A stretch of 64,000 nt of DNA from DASSUW01 sp963849695. GTDB lineage: Bacteria > Actinomycetota > Thermoleophilia > Solirubrobacterales > Solirubrobacteraceae. The DNA is taken from assembly GCA_963849695.1 (NCBI GenBank), contig CAWKIT010000026.1:1-64000 (forward strand), given 5' to 3'. Both the position numbers and the translations under genes were made by a program. This document shows, one piece after another, positions 25,634-35,857 of the stretch (position 1 is the stretch's first letter; each line of letters begins with the position of its first letter). Under the pieces are notes generated by a model. It saw only the letters and a list, made by a program, of their open reading frames with translations. It made no database searches and was not told the DNA's origin.

Positions 25634-25945
25634 CTACTTCCCGATCTTCGTGATTCGCAGGCGGGTGAGCTCTTGCCGGTGACCGGTGCGGCGGCGGTAG
25701 CCGCGCTTGGGCTTGAACTTGAACACCCGCAGCTTCTTGCCGCGCTCGTGGCCGACGATCTCCGCCCGAACGGGCGAGCCGGCGAGCTTGTCGGCGTCGA
25801 ACACCGGGTCGCCGTCCCCGGCCAGCAGCAGCGGCGTCAGCTCCACGGTGGCGCCGGCCTCGTCGGGCAGCCGCTCGACGAGCAGGGTCTGGCCCTCCTC
25901 GACGCGGTACTGCTTGCCGCCGGTCTTGATGACTGCGTAGGACAT
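25634..25945 (-). CDS. rplU: 50S ribosomal protein L21
   Basis: 103 residues, MSYAVIKTGGKQYRVEEGQT then KPKRGYRRRTGHRQ(E)LTRLRI, standard L21. Binds 23S rRNA. It lies 9 bp after the RNase E/G gene and 2 nt before rpmA, forming the conserved rne-rplU-rpmA set. Confidence 0.97.
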   Translation of the reverse strand: MSYAVIKTGGKQYRVEEGQTLLVERLPDEAGATVELTPLLLAGDGDPVFDADKLAGSPVRAEIVGHERGKKLRVFKFKPKRGYRRRTGHRQELTRLRITKIGK

Positions 25946-25954
25946 TGATCCAGG

Positions 25955-28252
25955 TCACTCCTCGGCGTCGGCCGAGGCCTTCGCGCGCGAACGGCGCCGT
26001 CCGCCTCTGCGGCCGCGGCGCCGAGGGCGAGAGGATAGCGCGTCGCCGTTGCCGTCCACGGGCTCCGCGCCCACTCCGGCCTCCTCGACGGCGGCCGGAG
26101 CCGTGCCGGCGTCGGGGCCTTCGTCGTCGTCGGCGAGCACGCGCGTGGCGTCGATCTCGATCGCGGCGCCGTCGTCCTCGGGCTTCGACCGGCTGCGCCG
26201 GCGGCCGCGCGGCTTGGCCGCCTTCGAGGCCGGCTCGTCCGCCGCGCGCCCGCGCCGCGGCTTCGCCGGCTCTTCGGCTGCGTCGCCTTCGCCGGCCGCC
26301 TTCGCGCGCCGCTTCGAGGGCTTGGCCTTCGCCTTGGCGGTGACGGCCGCCTCCTCCTCGCGCACCCTGCGCGCCGCCGCGCCGCGCTTGGCGGCGGCCG
26401 ACCGGCGCGCGCGCTCCTCGACGCGCTTGCGCTCCGCGGCGCGCTCCGTGGCCGCCTCGGCGGCGACCTCGGCGTCGGCGCCCGTGAGGGCCGCGACCGC
26501 CGCCGTGCGGCCGGCCTCCTCGATCCGGACGAGCTTCTTCTCGCCGACGAAGCCGATCCCGCCGGTGACCGAGATCAGGTAGCCGTCGACCTTGGCGACG
26601 CCGTCGTCGGGGTTGTACATGTGCGGCTCGACGATGTCGACGTGGACCTCCTCGCCGACTCGGAACGGCACCGCGCGCTCCCCGATGTCCTCGCGCGTGC
26701 CTTCCATCGTGACCGCGAAGTGGTCGAGCGGCAGGCCCTCGGAGCCCTCGAAGTGGAAGTACCGCCGGGTCTGCTCCTCGAGCGCGTGCAGCTCGCGGGC
26801 GCCGTCGGCGGTGAACCAGGCGCTCACCTTCGGATTGATGCGCACCAGGTAGGCCTCGGGAGCGCCGTCGCCCGCGTCCTTGACCATGTGCCGGAGGTGC
26901 CGCGCGGTCTCGATGGCGAGCGTCTCCTCCGACTTGACGACACCCTCGCCGTGGCAGATCGGGCACGTCTTGGACATGATCTCCCGGACGCCGTCGGTGA
27001 CGTTCTGGCGCGTCATCTCCACCAGCCCGAGCGGCGAGATCTCGACCACGAACGTCTTCGTGCGGTCCTCGTCGAGCGACTTGTGCAGAACCTTCAGCAC
27101 CGCGTCGCGGTTGCGAGCGCGCGCCATGTCGATGAAGTCGATGACGATGATGCCGCCGATGTCCCGCAGCCGCAGCTGGTTGACGACCTCCTCCGCGGCC
27201 TCGAGGTTGGTCTTGGTGATCGTGTCCTCGAGCCGCGCGCTCTTGCCCTTGCCGATGAACGAGCCCGTGTTGACGTCGATCACCGTCAGCGCCTCGGCGT
27301 AGTCGATCATCAGGTAGCCGCCGCTCGGAAGGTCGACGCGGCGGTTGAGCATCCCGTCGATCACGGGCTCGACGCCGTAGGCCTCGAACAGCGGCTCGTC
27401 CTCCTCCCACAGCTCCACGCGGTCGACCAGCTCCGGCGCCGTGCGCGCGAAGAAGGAGACCAGCCGGTGGTGCTGCTTGGGGTCGTCGACCACCGCGCGC
27501 TCGAAGTGGGCCGAGAAGATGTCGCGCACCACACGGACCGACAGGTCGGCCTCCTGGAACACCAGCGCGGGCGCCTCGGTGTCGCGCACGCGCTTCTCGA
27601 GCACGTCGTTGAGCTTGAACAGGTACTGCAGCTCGCGTTCGAAGTCGTCGCGCTTCGCGCCGTAGGCCGCGGTGCGGATGATCGCGCCGCCGCCGTGCAG
27701 GTCGAGCTGCTTGGCCTCCTTGCGCAGGCGGTCGCGCTCACCGTCCTCGAGCCGGCGCGAGACGCCGATGCCCTCGCCGGTGGGCGCGTAGACCATGTAG
27801 CGGCCGGCGATGGTGATCTCCATCGAGAGCCGGGCGCCCTTGGTCTTCAGCGGGTCCTTGACGACCTGGACGACGATCTCCTGCCCGGGGGCCAGCAGAT
27901 CGGTGATGCGAGGGCCGGAGCTCCGCCCGCGACGGGCCAGCTCCTTGCCCGGGATGACGATCTCGTCGACGTGCAGGAACCCGTTCTTGTCGAGCCCGAT
28001 GTCGACGAACGCGGCCTCGAGCCCGGGCAGGACGTTGTCGACCTTGCCCTTGTAGATGTTGCCGACGATCGAGCGGCCGCCGCGGCGCTCGAAGTAGACC
28101 TCGGCGACGCGATAGCCGGCGGGGACTTCAGGCTTCTTGCGCCGCCGCCCTCGCGACCGCGACTTCGTCGGAGCCGCCGGATCCCCGGCGGCCTCCAGCA
28201 TGGCGACCCGGGTCTCTCCCCGATCGACCGTGACCAGCACTTGCTTTCTCAC
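25955..28252 (-). CDS. Ribonuclease E/G family endoribonuclease
   Basis: 765 residues. Catalytic core: S1 domain (GNIYKGKVDNVLPGLEAAFV, DIGLDKNGFLHVDE), DNase I-like part with the metal-binding aspartates in LTVIDVNTGSF and GGIIVIDFIDM, and the zinc-link CPICHGEG. A second S1-like or OB segment follows (VDGYLISVTGGIGFVGEKK). The last 190 or so residues are low-complexity, alternating Lys/Arg-rich and acidic, like RNase E tails that bind RNA and partners. Initiates mRNA decay and rRNA processing. The family name RNase E or G cannot be decided from the catalytic half. Confidence 0.94.
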   Translation of the reverse strand: MRKQVLVTVDRGETRVAMLEAAGDPAAPTKSRSRGRRRKKPEVPAGYRVAEVYFERRGGRSIVGNIYKGKVDNVLPGLEAAFVDIGLDKNGFLHVDEIVIPGKELARRGRSSGPRITDLLAPGQEIVVQVVKDPLKTKGARLSMEITIAGRYMVYAPTGEGIGVSRRLEDGERDRLRKEAKQLDLHGGGAIIRTAAYGAKRDDFERELQYLFKLNDVLEKRVRDTEAPALVFQEADLSVRVVRDIFSAHFERAVVDDPKQHHRLVSFFARTAPELVDRVELWEEDEPLFEAYGVEPVIDGMLNRRVDLPSGGYLMIDYAEALTVIDVNTGSFIGKGKSARLEDTITKTNLEAAEEVVNQLRLRDIGGIIVIDFIDMARARNRDAVLKVLHKSLDEDRTKTFVVEISPLGLVEMTRQNVTDGVREIMSKTCPICHGEGVVKSEETLAIETARHLRHMVKDAGDGAPEAYLVRINPKVSAWFTADGARELHALEEQTRRYFHFEGSEGLPLDHFAVTMEGTREDIGERAVPFRVGEEVHVDIVEPHMYNPDDGVAKVDGYLISVTGGIGFVGEKKLVRIEEAGRTAAVAALTGADAEVAAEAATERAAERKRVEERARRSAAAKRGAAARRVREEEAAVTAKAKAKPSKRRAKAAGEGDAAEEPAKPRRGRAADEPASKAAKPRGRRRSRSKPEDDGAAIEIDATRVLADDDEGPDAGTAPAAVEEAGVGAEPVDGNGDALSSRPRRRGRRGGRRRSRAKASADAEE

Positions 28253-28261
28253 AGAAATTCC

Positions 28262-29458
28262 TCATTGGAAGATGGTTGCCCTCCCCTTCAGCTCCGCCGT
28301 TTCGCGCGCCTGCGCGTGGACGGAATGGAGCAGGCCGAGGGCCAGAAATGTTGCGAGCATCGACGATCCGCCGAAGCTCAGCAGCGGGGCGGTCACGCCC
28401 GTGATGGGCATGATCCCCACGTTCATCCCGATGTTCACGAAGAGCTGGAACAGCAGCATCACCGTGATGCCGCCGGCGAGCAGCGCGCCGTACAGGTTCT
28501 TTGCGACGGTCAGGATGTGAAGGCCTCGCCATATAAGTAGCGCATACAGCGAGAGAATCAGCGCGCAGCCCGCGAACCCGAAGGTCTCGCCGACCACGGC
28601 GAAGATGAAGTCGGTGTGGTGCTCGGGCAGGAAGTTGAGCGACGTCTGCGTCGCGTCCGCGACCCCGCGGCCGGTCTTCTCGCCCGAGCCCATGGCGATC
28701 AGGGCCTGGTGCTGCTGGTAGCCCTCGTCGCCGGGGTCGGCGGAGGGCTCCAGGAACGACGTCAGGCGGTCGACCTGGTACGGCTCGAGCACTTGCACCC
28801 CGGCCATCGGCGCCACCACCAGCACGAGCGCGATCGCCACCGCGAACAGCGCCCCGAGCGCCGCGAAATGTCTCCACGGCGCGCCCGCCACGAACAGCAG
28901 CGCCAGCGTGCCCGCGACGTAGACCAGCGCCGAGCCCAGGTCCGGCTCGGCGATCACCAGCAACGTCGGTAATAGGCCGAGCAGCATGATCCGCGCCGTG
29001 GTGTCGCGCCCCATGCGGCGCATGCGGTCGACCAGGAAGCCCGCCAGCGCCACGATCAGCAGCACCTTGCCGAGCTCTGACGGCTGGAAGTTGAAGAACG
29101 GCAGCTCGATCCAGGCGCGCGTCCCGCGCGTCACGCCGCCGATCACCAGCACGAGCAGGATGACTCCCAGCAGCAGGCCGTAGATCGGATAGCGCAGCTC
29201 GCGCAGGCGCGAGTAGTCGAGCCGCGACACCGCGTACATCAGCACCAGGCCGATCACGGCGTACGCCGCCTGACGGTGGACGTAGTAGTTCGGATCGCCC
29301 TCGATGTCGTTCCGCGTCGCGCCGTCGATCGCGATCAGCGACGCCGCCACCAGCCCGAGCGTCGCCAGCAGCAGCAGCGGGTCGAGCCGCAGGCGCCACT
29401 CGCGCGGGACGAGTGGCGGCGGCGGCTCGGAGGCGGGCTGGATCGGGTGCGTGCTCAA
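28262..29458 (-). CDS. rodA: Peptidoglycan glycosyltransferase RodA
   Basis: SEDS-family polytopic membrane protein that polymerises glycan strands with PBP2 during elongation. 398 residues with about ten transmembrane helices; family segments include ELPFFNFQPSELGKVLLIVA, HHTDFIFAVVGETFGFAGCA and INIGMNVGIMPITGVTAPLL (first residue read as FVNIGMNV). I chose TTG 29458, which overlaps the PBP2 stop in a TTGA quartet; an ATG-like start at 29509 would overlap PBP2 by 55 bp. Confidence 0.93.
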   Translation of the reverse strand: MSTHPIQPASEPPPPLVPREWRLRLDPLLLLATLGLVAASLIAIDGATRNDIEGDPNYYVHRQAAYAVIGLVLMYAVSRLDYSRLRELRYPIYGLLLGVILLVLVIGGVTRGTRAWIELPFFNFQPSELGKVLLIVALAGFLVDRMRRMGRDTTARIMLLGLLPTLLVIAEPDLGSALVYVAGTLALLFVAGAPWRHFAALGALFAVAIALVLVVAPMAGVQVLEPYQVDRLTSFLEPSADPGDEGYQQHQALIAMGSGEKTGRGVADATQTSLNFLPEHHTDFIFAVVGETFGFAGCALILSLYALLIWRGLHILTVAKNLYGALLAGGITVMLLFQLFVNIGMNVGIMPITGVTAPLLSFGGSSMLATFLALGLLHSVHAQARETAELKGRATIFQ

Positions 29459-31626
29459 TTCGTCTGGTCGGAGCCGGAGGTGAATTCGCGGTCGCGCAAA
29501 TCGAACCACTCATTGAGGATGAGGCGTGCCGCGGGTGCCGCGGTCTCGGCGCCGAACCCGCCGCGCTCGATCGTGGTCACGACCACGATCGGCTTGGTCG
29601 GGTGGTCGACGTAGCACGCGTACCAGGACTGGTCGGGGTTCGGCGCGCGCTCGGCGGTGCCGGTCTTGCCGTACATGACGTTGCGGTACTTGAAGTCGGC
29701 GAACACGTCGCTCGACGTGCCGTTGGCCGCCGTGGCGGCGCCGTGCAGGCCCGTCATGATCGCGTCGCGGTGGGCGCGATCGAACCCGACCCGGCGGCGC
29801 GCCGACGTCCGGATCTCCTCCAGCAGCACGCCGTTGCCGTCCTCGACCCGCATGCCGAGATGCGGGCGGATCACCTTGCCGGCGCTGACGATGGTCGAGT
29901 AGGCGACGGCGAGCTGGAGCGGCGTGGCCTGCAGGTCGCCCTGGCCGACCGCCAGGTTGACGTTGTCGCCCGCCGTCCAGGTGCGCTCGATGCCGCCGCA
30001 CTCGAACAGCGCTTCGGTCGTTCCCGGCTCGACCTTGGCCTTCTTCGCGCAGCGCAGATACTCCTCGTAGCCCTCGTCGCGCCACTCGGAGTCGGGCACC
30101 AGGCCGGCGAACTCGCCGGGGATGTCGATCCCCGTGCGCCGCCCGATCCCGAGCCGCCGCGCCCACTCCTGCAGCACCGGCCCGCGGCCGTTCATGTCGA
30201 GGCCGAGCTGGTAGAAGAAGATGTCCGACGACACGGTGAGCGCGCCGGGCAGCTGCAGCGCCCCGTAGGAGGCGTTGCGCGCGTTGTGGAGCACCCGGTC
30301 GCCGAGGTCGAACTCGCCGTCGTCGACGATCGTGCTCGACGGAGTGATGATGCCCTCCTCGAGCGCCGCCATCGCGGTGATCGGCTTGAACGTCGACCCG
30401 GTCGGATAGGTGGCGGCGATCGCGCGGTTGAACAGCGGCGCGCCCCGCTCCTCGGAGGAGAGCTGGCGGTAGCGGGTCTGCGAGATCGGCTTGGCGAACT
30501 CGTTGGCGTCGAAGCTCGGGTACGAGCCGAGCGCGAGGATCTCGCCGTTGCGCGGGTCCAGGGCGACGAAGGCGCCCGCCTTGGCGCCGTAGCCCGAGGC
30601 GGCCCCGACGGCGCGGCCGAGCGCGTCGTTGGCGGCGCGCTGGAGGTTGAGGTCGAGCGTGAGCCGCAGCCGCTGCCCCTGACGCGGCTCGCGGCGCGTC
30701 ATCCGCCGGCGGTCGTCGCGGTTGCCGAGCGCGTTGATCACGACGCGCGTGTAGCCGTCCTTGCCGCGCAGGTACTTGTCGTAGCTCTCCTCGATCCCGT
30801 CGGCCCCGATCCGCGTGCCCGGCTCGACCCCGCGGTAGCGCGCCATCTTGAGCTCCTCCGGCGAGATCTCGCGGGTCGTGCCGAACAGCTGGGCGGCGAG
30901 CTCCTTGTGCGGGTAGTCGCGCAGGTACTGCTTCTCGACGGCGACGCCGGGGAACTGCTCCTTGCGCTCGCGGATGTAGTTGAACGCGTTGCGGTCGACG
31001 GCGCTGCGGATCGTCACGTTCGAATACGGCAGCTCGGCGACGCCCTCGATCACGCGCTCGTGGATCAGCTTCGGGCGGACGTCGATCACGTGGCCGAGCC
31101 GGCGGTAGAGCCGCCGCAGCTCGAGCTCCTGGACGGGAACGGGCGGGACCGGCACCGGCTCGGCGCTGCGCGCCGCGCGTGCCAGCCGGCGGCGGTCGCG
31201 CCGCTGGGCGCGGGTGGCGCCGCGGCGCTGCTCGCGGATGTCGCGCTCGAGCGAGCGCAGCCGGTCGGCGGCCGCCAGCCGTGACTTCTCGGCCACGCCG
31301 CGCGTCTTGCGGAACTGGTCGGCCTGCTCGAGCACGGAGTCGGGCAGCGAGCTGGGCACGATCTGGACGACCGGCGCCACGCGCGTCTTGACCAGCGTCG
31401 TGCCGTGGCGGTCGACGATGTCGCCGCGCGGGGCCTCGATCCGTACCTTCCGCACGCGGTTGTCGCGCGCCTGCGAGACGAAGTCCTCGCCCGACAGGAC
31501 CTGCAGGAACCAGAGCCGGAAGAACACGATCGCGAACAGCACGAACGCGAGGCCGCCGAGCACGGCGACGCGCACCGCGAGCTGCGGCGTGATCGGCGGG
31601 CGGCGTTCCTCGACTGGATTAGGCAC
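29455..31626 (-). CDS. mrdA: Penicillin-binding protein 2 (elongasome transpeptidase)
   Basis: 723 residues, class B PBP. One N-terminal helix (LGGLAFVLFAIVFFRLWFL), a dimerisation domain, and a transpeptidase domain with TYPTGSTFKPITAM (SxxK serine), VSSDIFFY (SxN-type motif with Asp), and MYGKTGTAE (KTG). An insertion in the N-terminal domain (around 115-165) is strongly basic and helical (RDIREQRRGATRAQRRDRRR). Two cysteines 18 residues apart sit in the transpeptidase domain (EYLRCAKKAK ... FECGG) and could form an extracellular disulphide. Works with RodA and MreBCD, all co-directional here. Confidence 0.95.
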   Translation of the reverse strand: MPNPVEERRPPITPQLAVRVAVLGGLAFVLFAIVFFRLWFLQVLSGEDFVSQARDNRVRKVRIEAPRGDIVDRHGTTLVKTRVAPVVQIVPSSLPDSVLEQADQFRKTRGVAEKSRLAAADRLRSLERDIREQRRGATRAQRRDRRRLARAARSAEPVPVPPVPVQELELRRLYRRLGHVIDVRPKLIHERVIEGVAELPYSNVTIRSAVDRNAFNYIRERKEQFPGVAVEKQYLRDYPHKELAAQLFGTTREISPEELKMARYRGVEPGTRIGADGIEESYDKYLRGKDGYTRVVINALGNRDDRRRMTRREPRQGQRLRLTLDLNLQRAANDALGRAVGAASGYGAKAGAFVALDPRNGEILALGSYPSFDANEFAKPISQTRYRQLSSEERGAPLFNRAIAATYPTGSTFKPITAMAALEEGIITPSSTIVDDGEFDLGDRVLHNARNASYGALQLPGALTVSSDIFFYQLGLDMNGRGPVLQEWARRLGIGRRTGIDIPGEFAGLVPDSEWRDEGYEEYLRCAKKAKVEPGTTEALFECGGIERTWTAGDNVNLAVGQGDLQATPLQLAVAYSTIVSAGKVIRPHLGMRVEDGNGVLLEEIRTSARRRVGFDRAHRDAIMTGLHGAATAANGTSSDVFADFKYRNVMYGKTGTAERAPNPDQSWYACYVDHPTKPIVVVTTIERGGFGAETAAPAARLILNEWFDLRDREFTSGSDQTN

Positions 31627-32185
31627 GCGAGAGCGGGCTGAGGCCGCCGGTCGTGTACGCGCGGCGACGGCGGCGACGCGGGTCGTCGGGCAGGTACGGG
31701 AGGAGCACGCGGCGGCAGATCGCGTACACGGGCAGTGCCAGCAGCGTGTTGAGCACGATCGTCATCAGGATCTGACGCAGCAGCTGGAGCGAGACGGGGG
31801 CCTCGACGCCGAGCAGGAACTGCAGCAGCGAGAAGCCGATGGTCGCGATCGCGGTGGCGACGGCGCCGACCAGCACCGGGGCGAGCCCGTGCGCCGGGTC
31901 GCGCAGCTCGCGCAGGCGGCCCGCGCCGTAGCCGATCGCGGTGAAGATGAGCGAGTTGAGGCCGAGCGTCTGCAGCAGCGCGGTGTCGACGAACAGGCCG
32001 AGCGAGAAGCCGAACACGGCGCCCCAGACGGAGCCGCACAGGAATCCGACGGAGGCGACGAGCAGCGGCGACAGGTCGGCCGGGACGCCGAAGATCGAGA
32101 TCTGCGAGATCGTCGTCAGCTGGAGGATGCCGCCCAGCAGCCCGAGCAAGGCGAGACGGCCGGCGGCTTGCGCGCTGTAGGTCAT
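31619..32185 (-). CDS. mreD: Rod-shape protein MreD
   Basis: 188 residues, about five to six transmembrane helices, and an Arg-rich C-terminus. Placement between mreC and mrdA is diagnostic; sequence conservation of MreD is low. ATG overlaps the mreC stop by four bases and its own stop overlaps the PBP2 start by eight. Confidence 0.9.
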   Translation of the reverse strand: MTYSAQAAGRLALLGLLGGILQLTTISQISIFGVPADLSPLLVASVGFLCGSVWGAVFGFSLGLFVDTALLQTLGLNSLIFTAIGYGAGRLRELRDPAHGLAPVLVGAVATAIATIGFSLLQFLLGVEAPVSLQLLRQILMTIVLNTLLALPVYAICRRVLLPYLPDDPRRRRRRAYTTGGLSPLSRA

Positions 32186-33069
32186 GGCGTCTGGGCGCGG
32201 AGGTCGGCGGCGGGCTGGGTCAGCACCTCGACGATGTCGAGGGCGTGGAGGTCGGCGGCCGGCTCGACGTGGATCACGCGGTCGAGCTCTCCCTCGCCGG
32301 TCTCGATCCGCTTGACGGTCCCGATGATGATGCCGCGCGGATACAGCGACTCGAGGTCGGACACACGGGCCGAGGTGCTGGTGCCGGCGGTGATGATGCG
32401 CTCGCCGCGCCGGACCTCCTTGGCGTTCGGCACGAGCTCGAAGCGCAGGTCGCCGGCCGCGCCGACCGCGGGATGGACGCTGCCGGGCTCACCGCTGGTG
32501 AGCGACTTCGCGGACACGCCGAAGTCGGGGGCGGTCAGCAGCATCACGACGGCATTGCCGTCGGACACCTCCTTGACCTTGCCGACGAGGCCGGCGCCGT
32601 TCACGACCGGCTGGTCGAGGCGCACGCCGTCGCTCGACCCCTTGTTGATCTGGAAGGTCTGGTACCAGGAGCTCGGCGAACGGGCGATCACGCGTGCGAC
32701 GACGGGCTGGTAGGTGCCGAGGCCGCCGGCGGTGTTCATCTCGTGGAGCCCCTTGACCTGCTCGAGCTCGCGCTTCTCGAGCGTCAGGTCCGCGACCTGC
32801 TTCTCGAGCGAGTCGTTCGCGGTCTCCAGCTCGTTCGCCCGGTCCTTGGCGTCGAGCGTGTCGCCGAACCAGCCGAACAGGTCGCGGAACGGCTTCAGCG
32901 CGCGGTTGGCGCCCTCCTGGATCGGAGCCAGCACCTCCATCGCGGTGCGCTGGACGCCGTGCAGCGGCCCGCTCGAGCGCTCGCCGAAGTACGCCGTCAG
33001 CAGGAACAGCGAGAGCAACACCAGTGCGGCGAGCACTGCGCGGCGGCGGCGGACGACGTTGTCATGCAT
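32182..33069 (-). CDS. mreC: Rod-shape protein MreC
   Basis: 295 residues. N-terminal membrane helix (RAVLAALVLLSLFLLTAYFG), a coiled coil (DRANELETANDSLEKQVADL), then the MreC beta-barrel core (VVARVIARSPSSWYQTFQIN, PVVNGAGLVGKVKEVSDGNA). It scaffolds PBP2 and MreB. Lies 51 bp downstream of mreB. Confidence 0.95.
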   Translation of the reverse strand: MHDNVVRRRRAVLAALVLLSLFLLTAYFGERSSGPLHGVQRTAMEVLAPIQEGANRALKPFRDLFGWFGDTLDAKDRANELETANDSLEKQVADLTLEKRELEQVKGLHEMNTAGGLGTYQPVVARVIARSPSSWYQTFQINKGSSDGVRLDQPVVNGAGLVGKVKEVSDGNAVVMLLTAPDFGVSAKSLTSGEPGSVHPAVGAAGDLRFELVPNAKEVRRGERIITAGTSTSARVSDLESLYPRGIIIGTVKRIETGEGELDRVIHVEPAADLHALDIVEVLTQPAADLRAQTP

Positions 33070-33120
33070 TGCTAATCAAGGCGCTCGCGCGAGCTTGCGA
33101 GTGTGAGTAAGCCGCACTCT

Positions 33121-34167
<1,047 letters not shown>

Positions 34168-34261
34168 TGAGGAGGAGCCCGCGCAGGTTGGAGGGAAGCC
34201 CGCGCCGGGCGGCCAGTGTATCGAAGGGTTCGGCCGCCGAAATCGGCCTGGAGACCGGTTT

Positions 34262-34804
34262 TCAGGGCGTTCCGAGCAGGTCCGGACGCAGGTCGAGAAG
34301 CCGCGCGAGCGGGAGCCCGACGACGTTCAAATAGTCCCCCTCGATCCCCTCGACGAGGGCGGCTCCGGCGCCCTGGATGGCGTAGCCGCCGGCGCGCCCC
34401 TCCCACTCCCCGGTGCCGACGTACCAGTCCAGCGTCGCTGCGTCGGCATCGCGGAATCGCACGCGCGTGATCTCGTGGAAGACGATCGTCATCTCGCCGC
34501 GCTCGGCGACACCCACCCCGCCGACGACCTCGTGCGTGCGCCCGTTGAGGCGCCCGACGTACTCGCGCGCCTGGGCCGCGTCGCGCGGCTTGCCGAGGAC
34601 CTCGCCGTCGAGGGCGACGATCGTGTCGGCGCCGAGCACGAGCTCGCCCGGCACCGCCATCGCCTTGCGCAGGGCGTTCTCGGCCACCACGGCGCCGGGA
34701 TCGCCCTCGGTCAGCTCCTCCACGTCGGCGGGGCGCACCTCGAACGGGATCCCCACCTGCTCGAGGATCGCCCGCCGCTGGGGCGACGCGGAGGCGAGTA
34801 TCAG
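34262..34804 (-). CDS. maf: Maf-like nucleotide pyrophosphatase
   Basis: 180 residues if started at CTG 34804. The obligatory N-terminal motif, read here as ILASASPQRRAILEQVGIPF, lies upstream of the only GTG (34756), and no ATG/GTG/TTG exists in frame before it. The CTG overlaps the ndk stop in a CTGA quartet, matching the NTGA overlaps elsewhere in this window. Other family motifs are VLGADTIVALDGEVLGKP and GGYAIQGAGAALVEGIEGDY. Maf proteins hydrolyse non-canonical NTPs or dTTP/UTP. Confidence 0.9.
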   Translation of the reverse strand: MILASASPQRRAILEQVGIPFEVRPADVEELTEGDPGAVVAENALRKAMAVPGELVLGADTIVALDGEVLGKPRDAAQAREYVGRLNGRTHEVVGGVGVAERGEMTIVFHEITRVRFRDADAATLDWYVGTGEWEGRAGGYAIQGAGAALVEGIEGDYLNVVGLPLARLLDLRPDLLGTP

Positions 34805-35205
34805 AGGTCGGGGAAGAACAGCGCGGCCTCGCGCTCCGCGGACTCCGGCGAGTCCGAGCCGTGGACCATGTTCTGGCCGACCGCGATCGCGAAATCGCCG
34901 CGGATCGAGCCCGGCGCCGCCTCGAGCGGGTTCGTGGCGCCGATCACCTGGCGGGCGGCGGTGACGGCCTGCTCACCCTCGAGCACCATCGCCACCAGCG
35001 GCCCGGAGACGATGAACTCGACGAGCTCGCCGAAGAACGGCTTGCCCTCGTGCTCGGCGTAGTGGCGCTTCGCCGTCTCCTCGGTCATGGTCATGTGCTG
35101 GAGGGCGACGATCTTCAGGCCCTTGCGCTCGAAGCGGGCGATGATCTCGCCGGTCAGGCCGCGCGCGAACGCGTCCGGCTTGACCAGGATCAGGGTCCGG
35201 TCCAC
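34801..35205 (-). CDS. ndk: Nucleoside diphosphate kinase
   Basis: 134 residues. MDRTLILVKPDAFARGLTGE is the canonical start, and the active-site histidine is in GQNMVHGSDSPESAE. Balances NTP and dNTP pools. Its stop overlaps the maf start, linking two nucleotide-metabolism genes. Confidence 0.97.
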   Translation of the reverse strand: MDRTLILVKPDAFARGLTGEIIARFERKGLKIVALQHMTMTEETAKRHYAEHEGKPFFGELVEFIVSGPLVAMVLEGEQAVTAARQVIGATNPLEAAPGSIRGDFAIAVGQNMVHGSDSPESAEREAALFFPDL

Positions 35206-35229
35206 AGAAAATCCTTTCGATTGAGGTGA

Positions 35230-35829
35230 TCAGCGCCGCTCGCGGCGCCGTTCGCGTTCAGTTTCGCGTTCGCCGTCCGTGCGCTCGACCGCGATCGCCT
35301 CGGCGGCCACGGTCGGCTGGTCGGTGGTGGTCGACCGCCGGCGGCGGCGGGTCGCCTGCGGCGGCGGGGTGGTCTCCATCTCCGCCTCGCAGAACGGGCA
35401 CACCTTCCACGCCGGGTCGACCGGCTTGCTGCACGAGAAGCAGCGCTCCTTGAGCTGGCGCATGCAGCTCGGGCAGCGCAGGTAGTCCGCCTTGATCTCG
35501 TAGTCGCAGTGCGGGCACAGCTGGTAGTCGAGCTGCGCGAGGCGCGCCTCGGCCGCCGTCATCTCGAGCTCGCGGAGCCGCACGTCGTCCACGAACTCGG
35601 GCGGCCGCACGATCAGGTACACGATCGTGCCCACGAACGGGAACAGCGACGCCGCGGTGGCGCACGCCACGAGCATCGGGTCGTCGATCCGGCGCCGGGC
35701 GTCCGCGAACGTCCAGAAGATCAGCGCGAAGTAGACGACGACCAGCACGAGGAGGAGCACGTTGACCGCCGTGTTCAGGCTGTCGTTCGTGATCCCGAAG
35801 ATGCCGAAGTAGGGCATGGGGTTGCTCAA
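35230..35829 (-). CDS. Membrane protein with double zinc ribbon
   Basis: 199 residues. Two hydrophobic helices (AVNVLLLVLVVVYFALIFWT and a second near FPFVGTIVYLIVRPP) are followed by two zinc ribbons: CPHCDYEIKADYLRCPSC, then CFSCSKPVDPAWKVCPFC, and an Arg/Thr/Glu-rich tail. Cytosolic ribbons on a membrane anchor are seen in many uncharacterised actinobacterial proteins. It lies between folC and ndk on the same strand. Function unknown. Confidence 0.8.
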   Translation of the reverse strand: MSNPMPYFGIFGITNDSLNTAVNVLLLVLVVVYFALIFWTFADARRRIDDPMLVACATAASLFPFVGTIVYLIVRPPEFVDDVRLRELEMTAAEARLAQLDYQLCPHCDYEIKADYLRCPSCMRQLKERCFSCSKPVDPAWKVCPFCEAEMETTPPPQATRRRRRSTTTDQPTVAAEAIAVERTDGERETERERRRERR

Positions 35830-35857
35830 ATCGTAGACGGAGGGGTTGACGGAGGAG

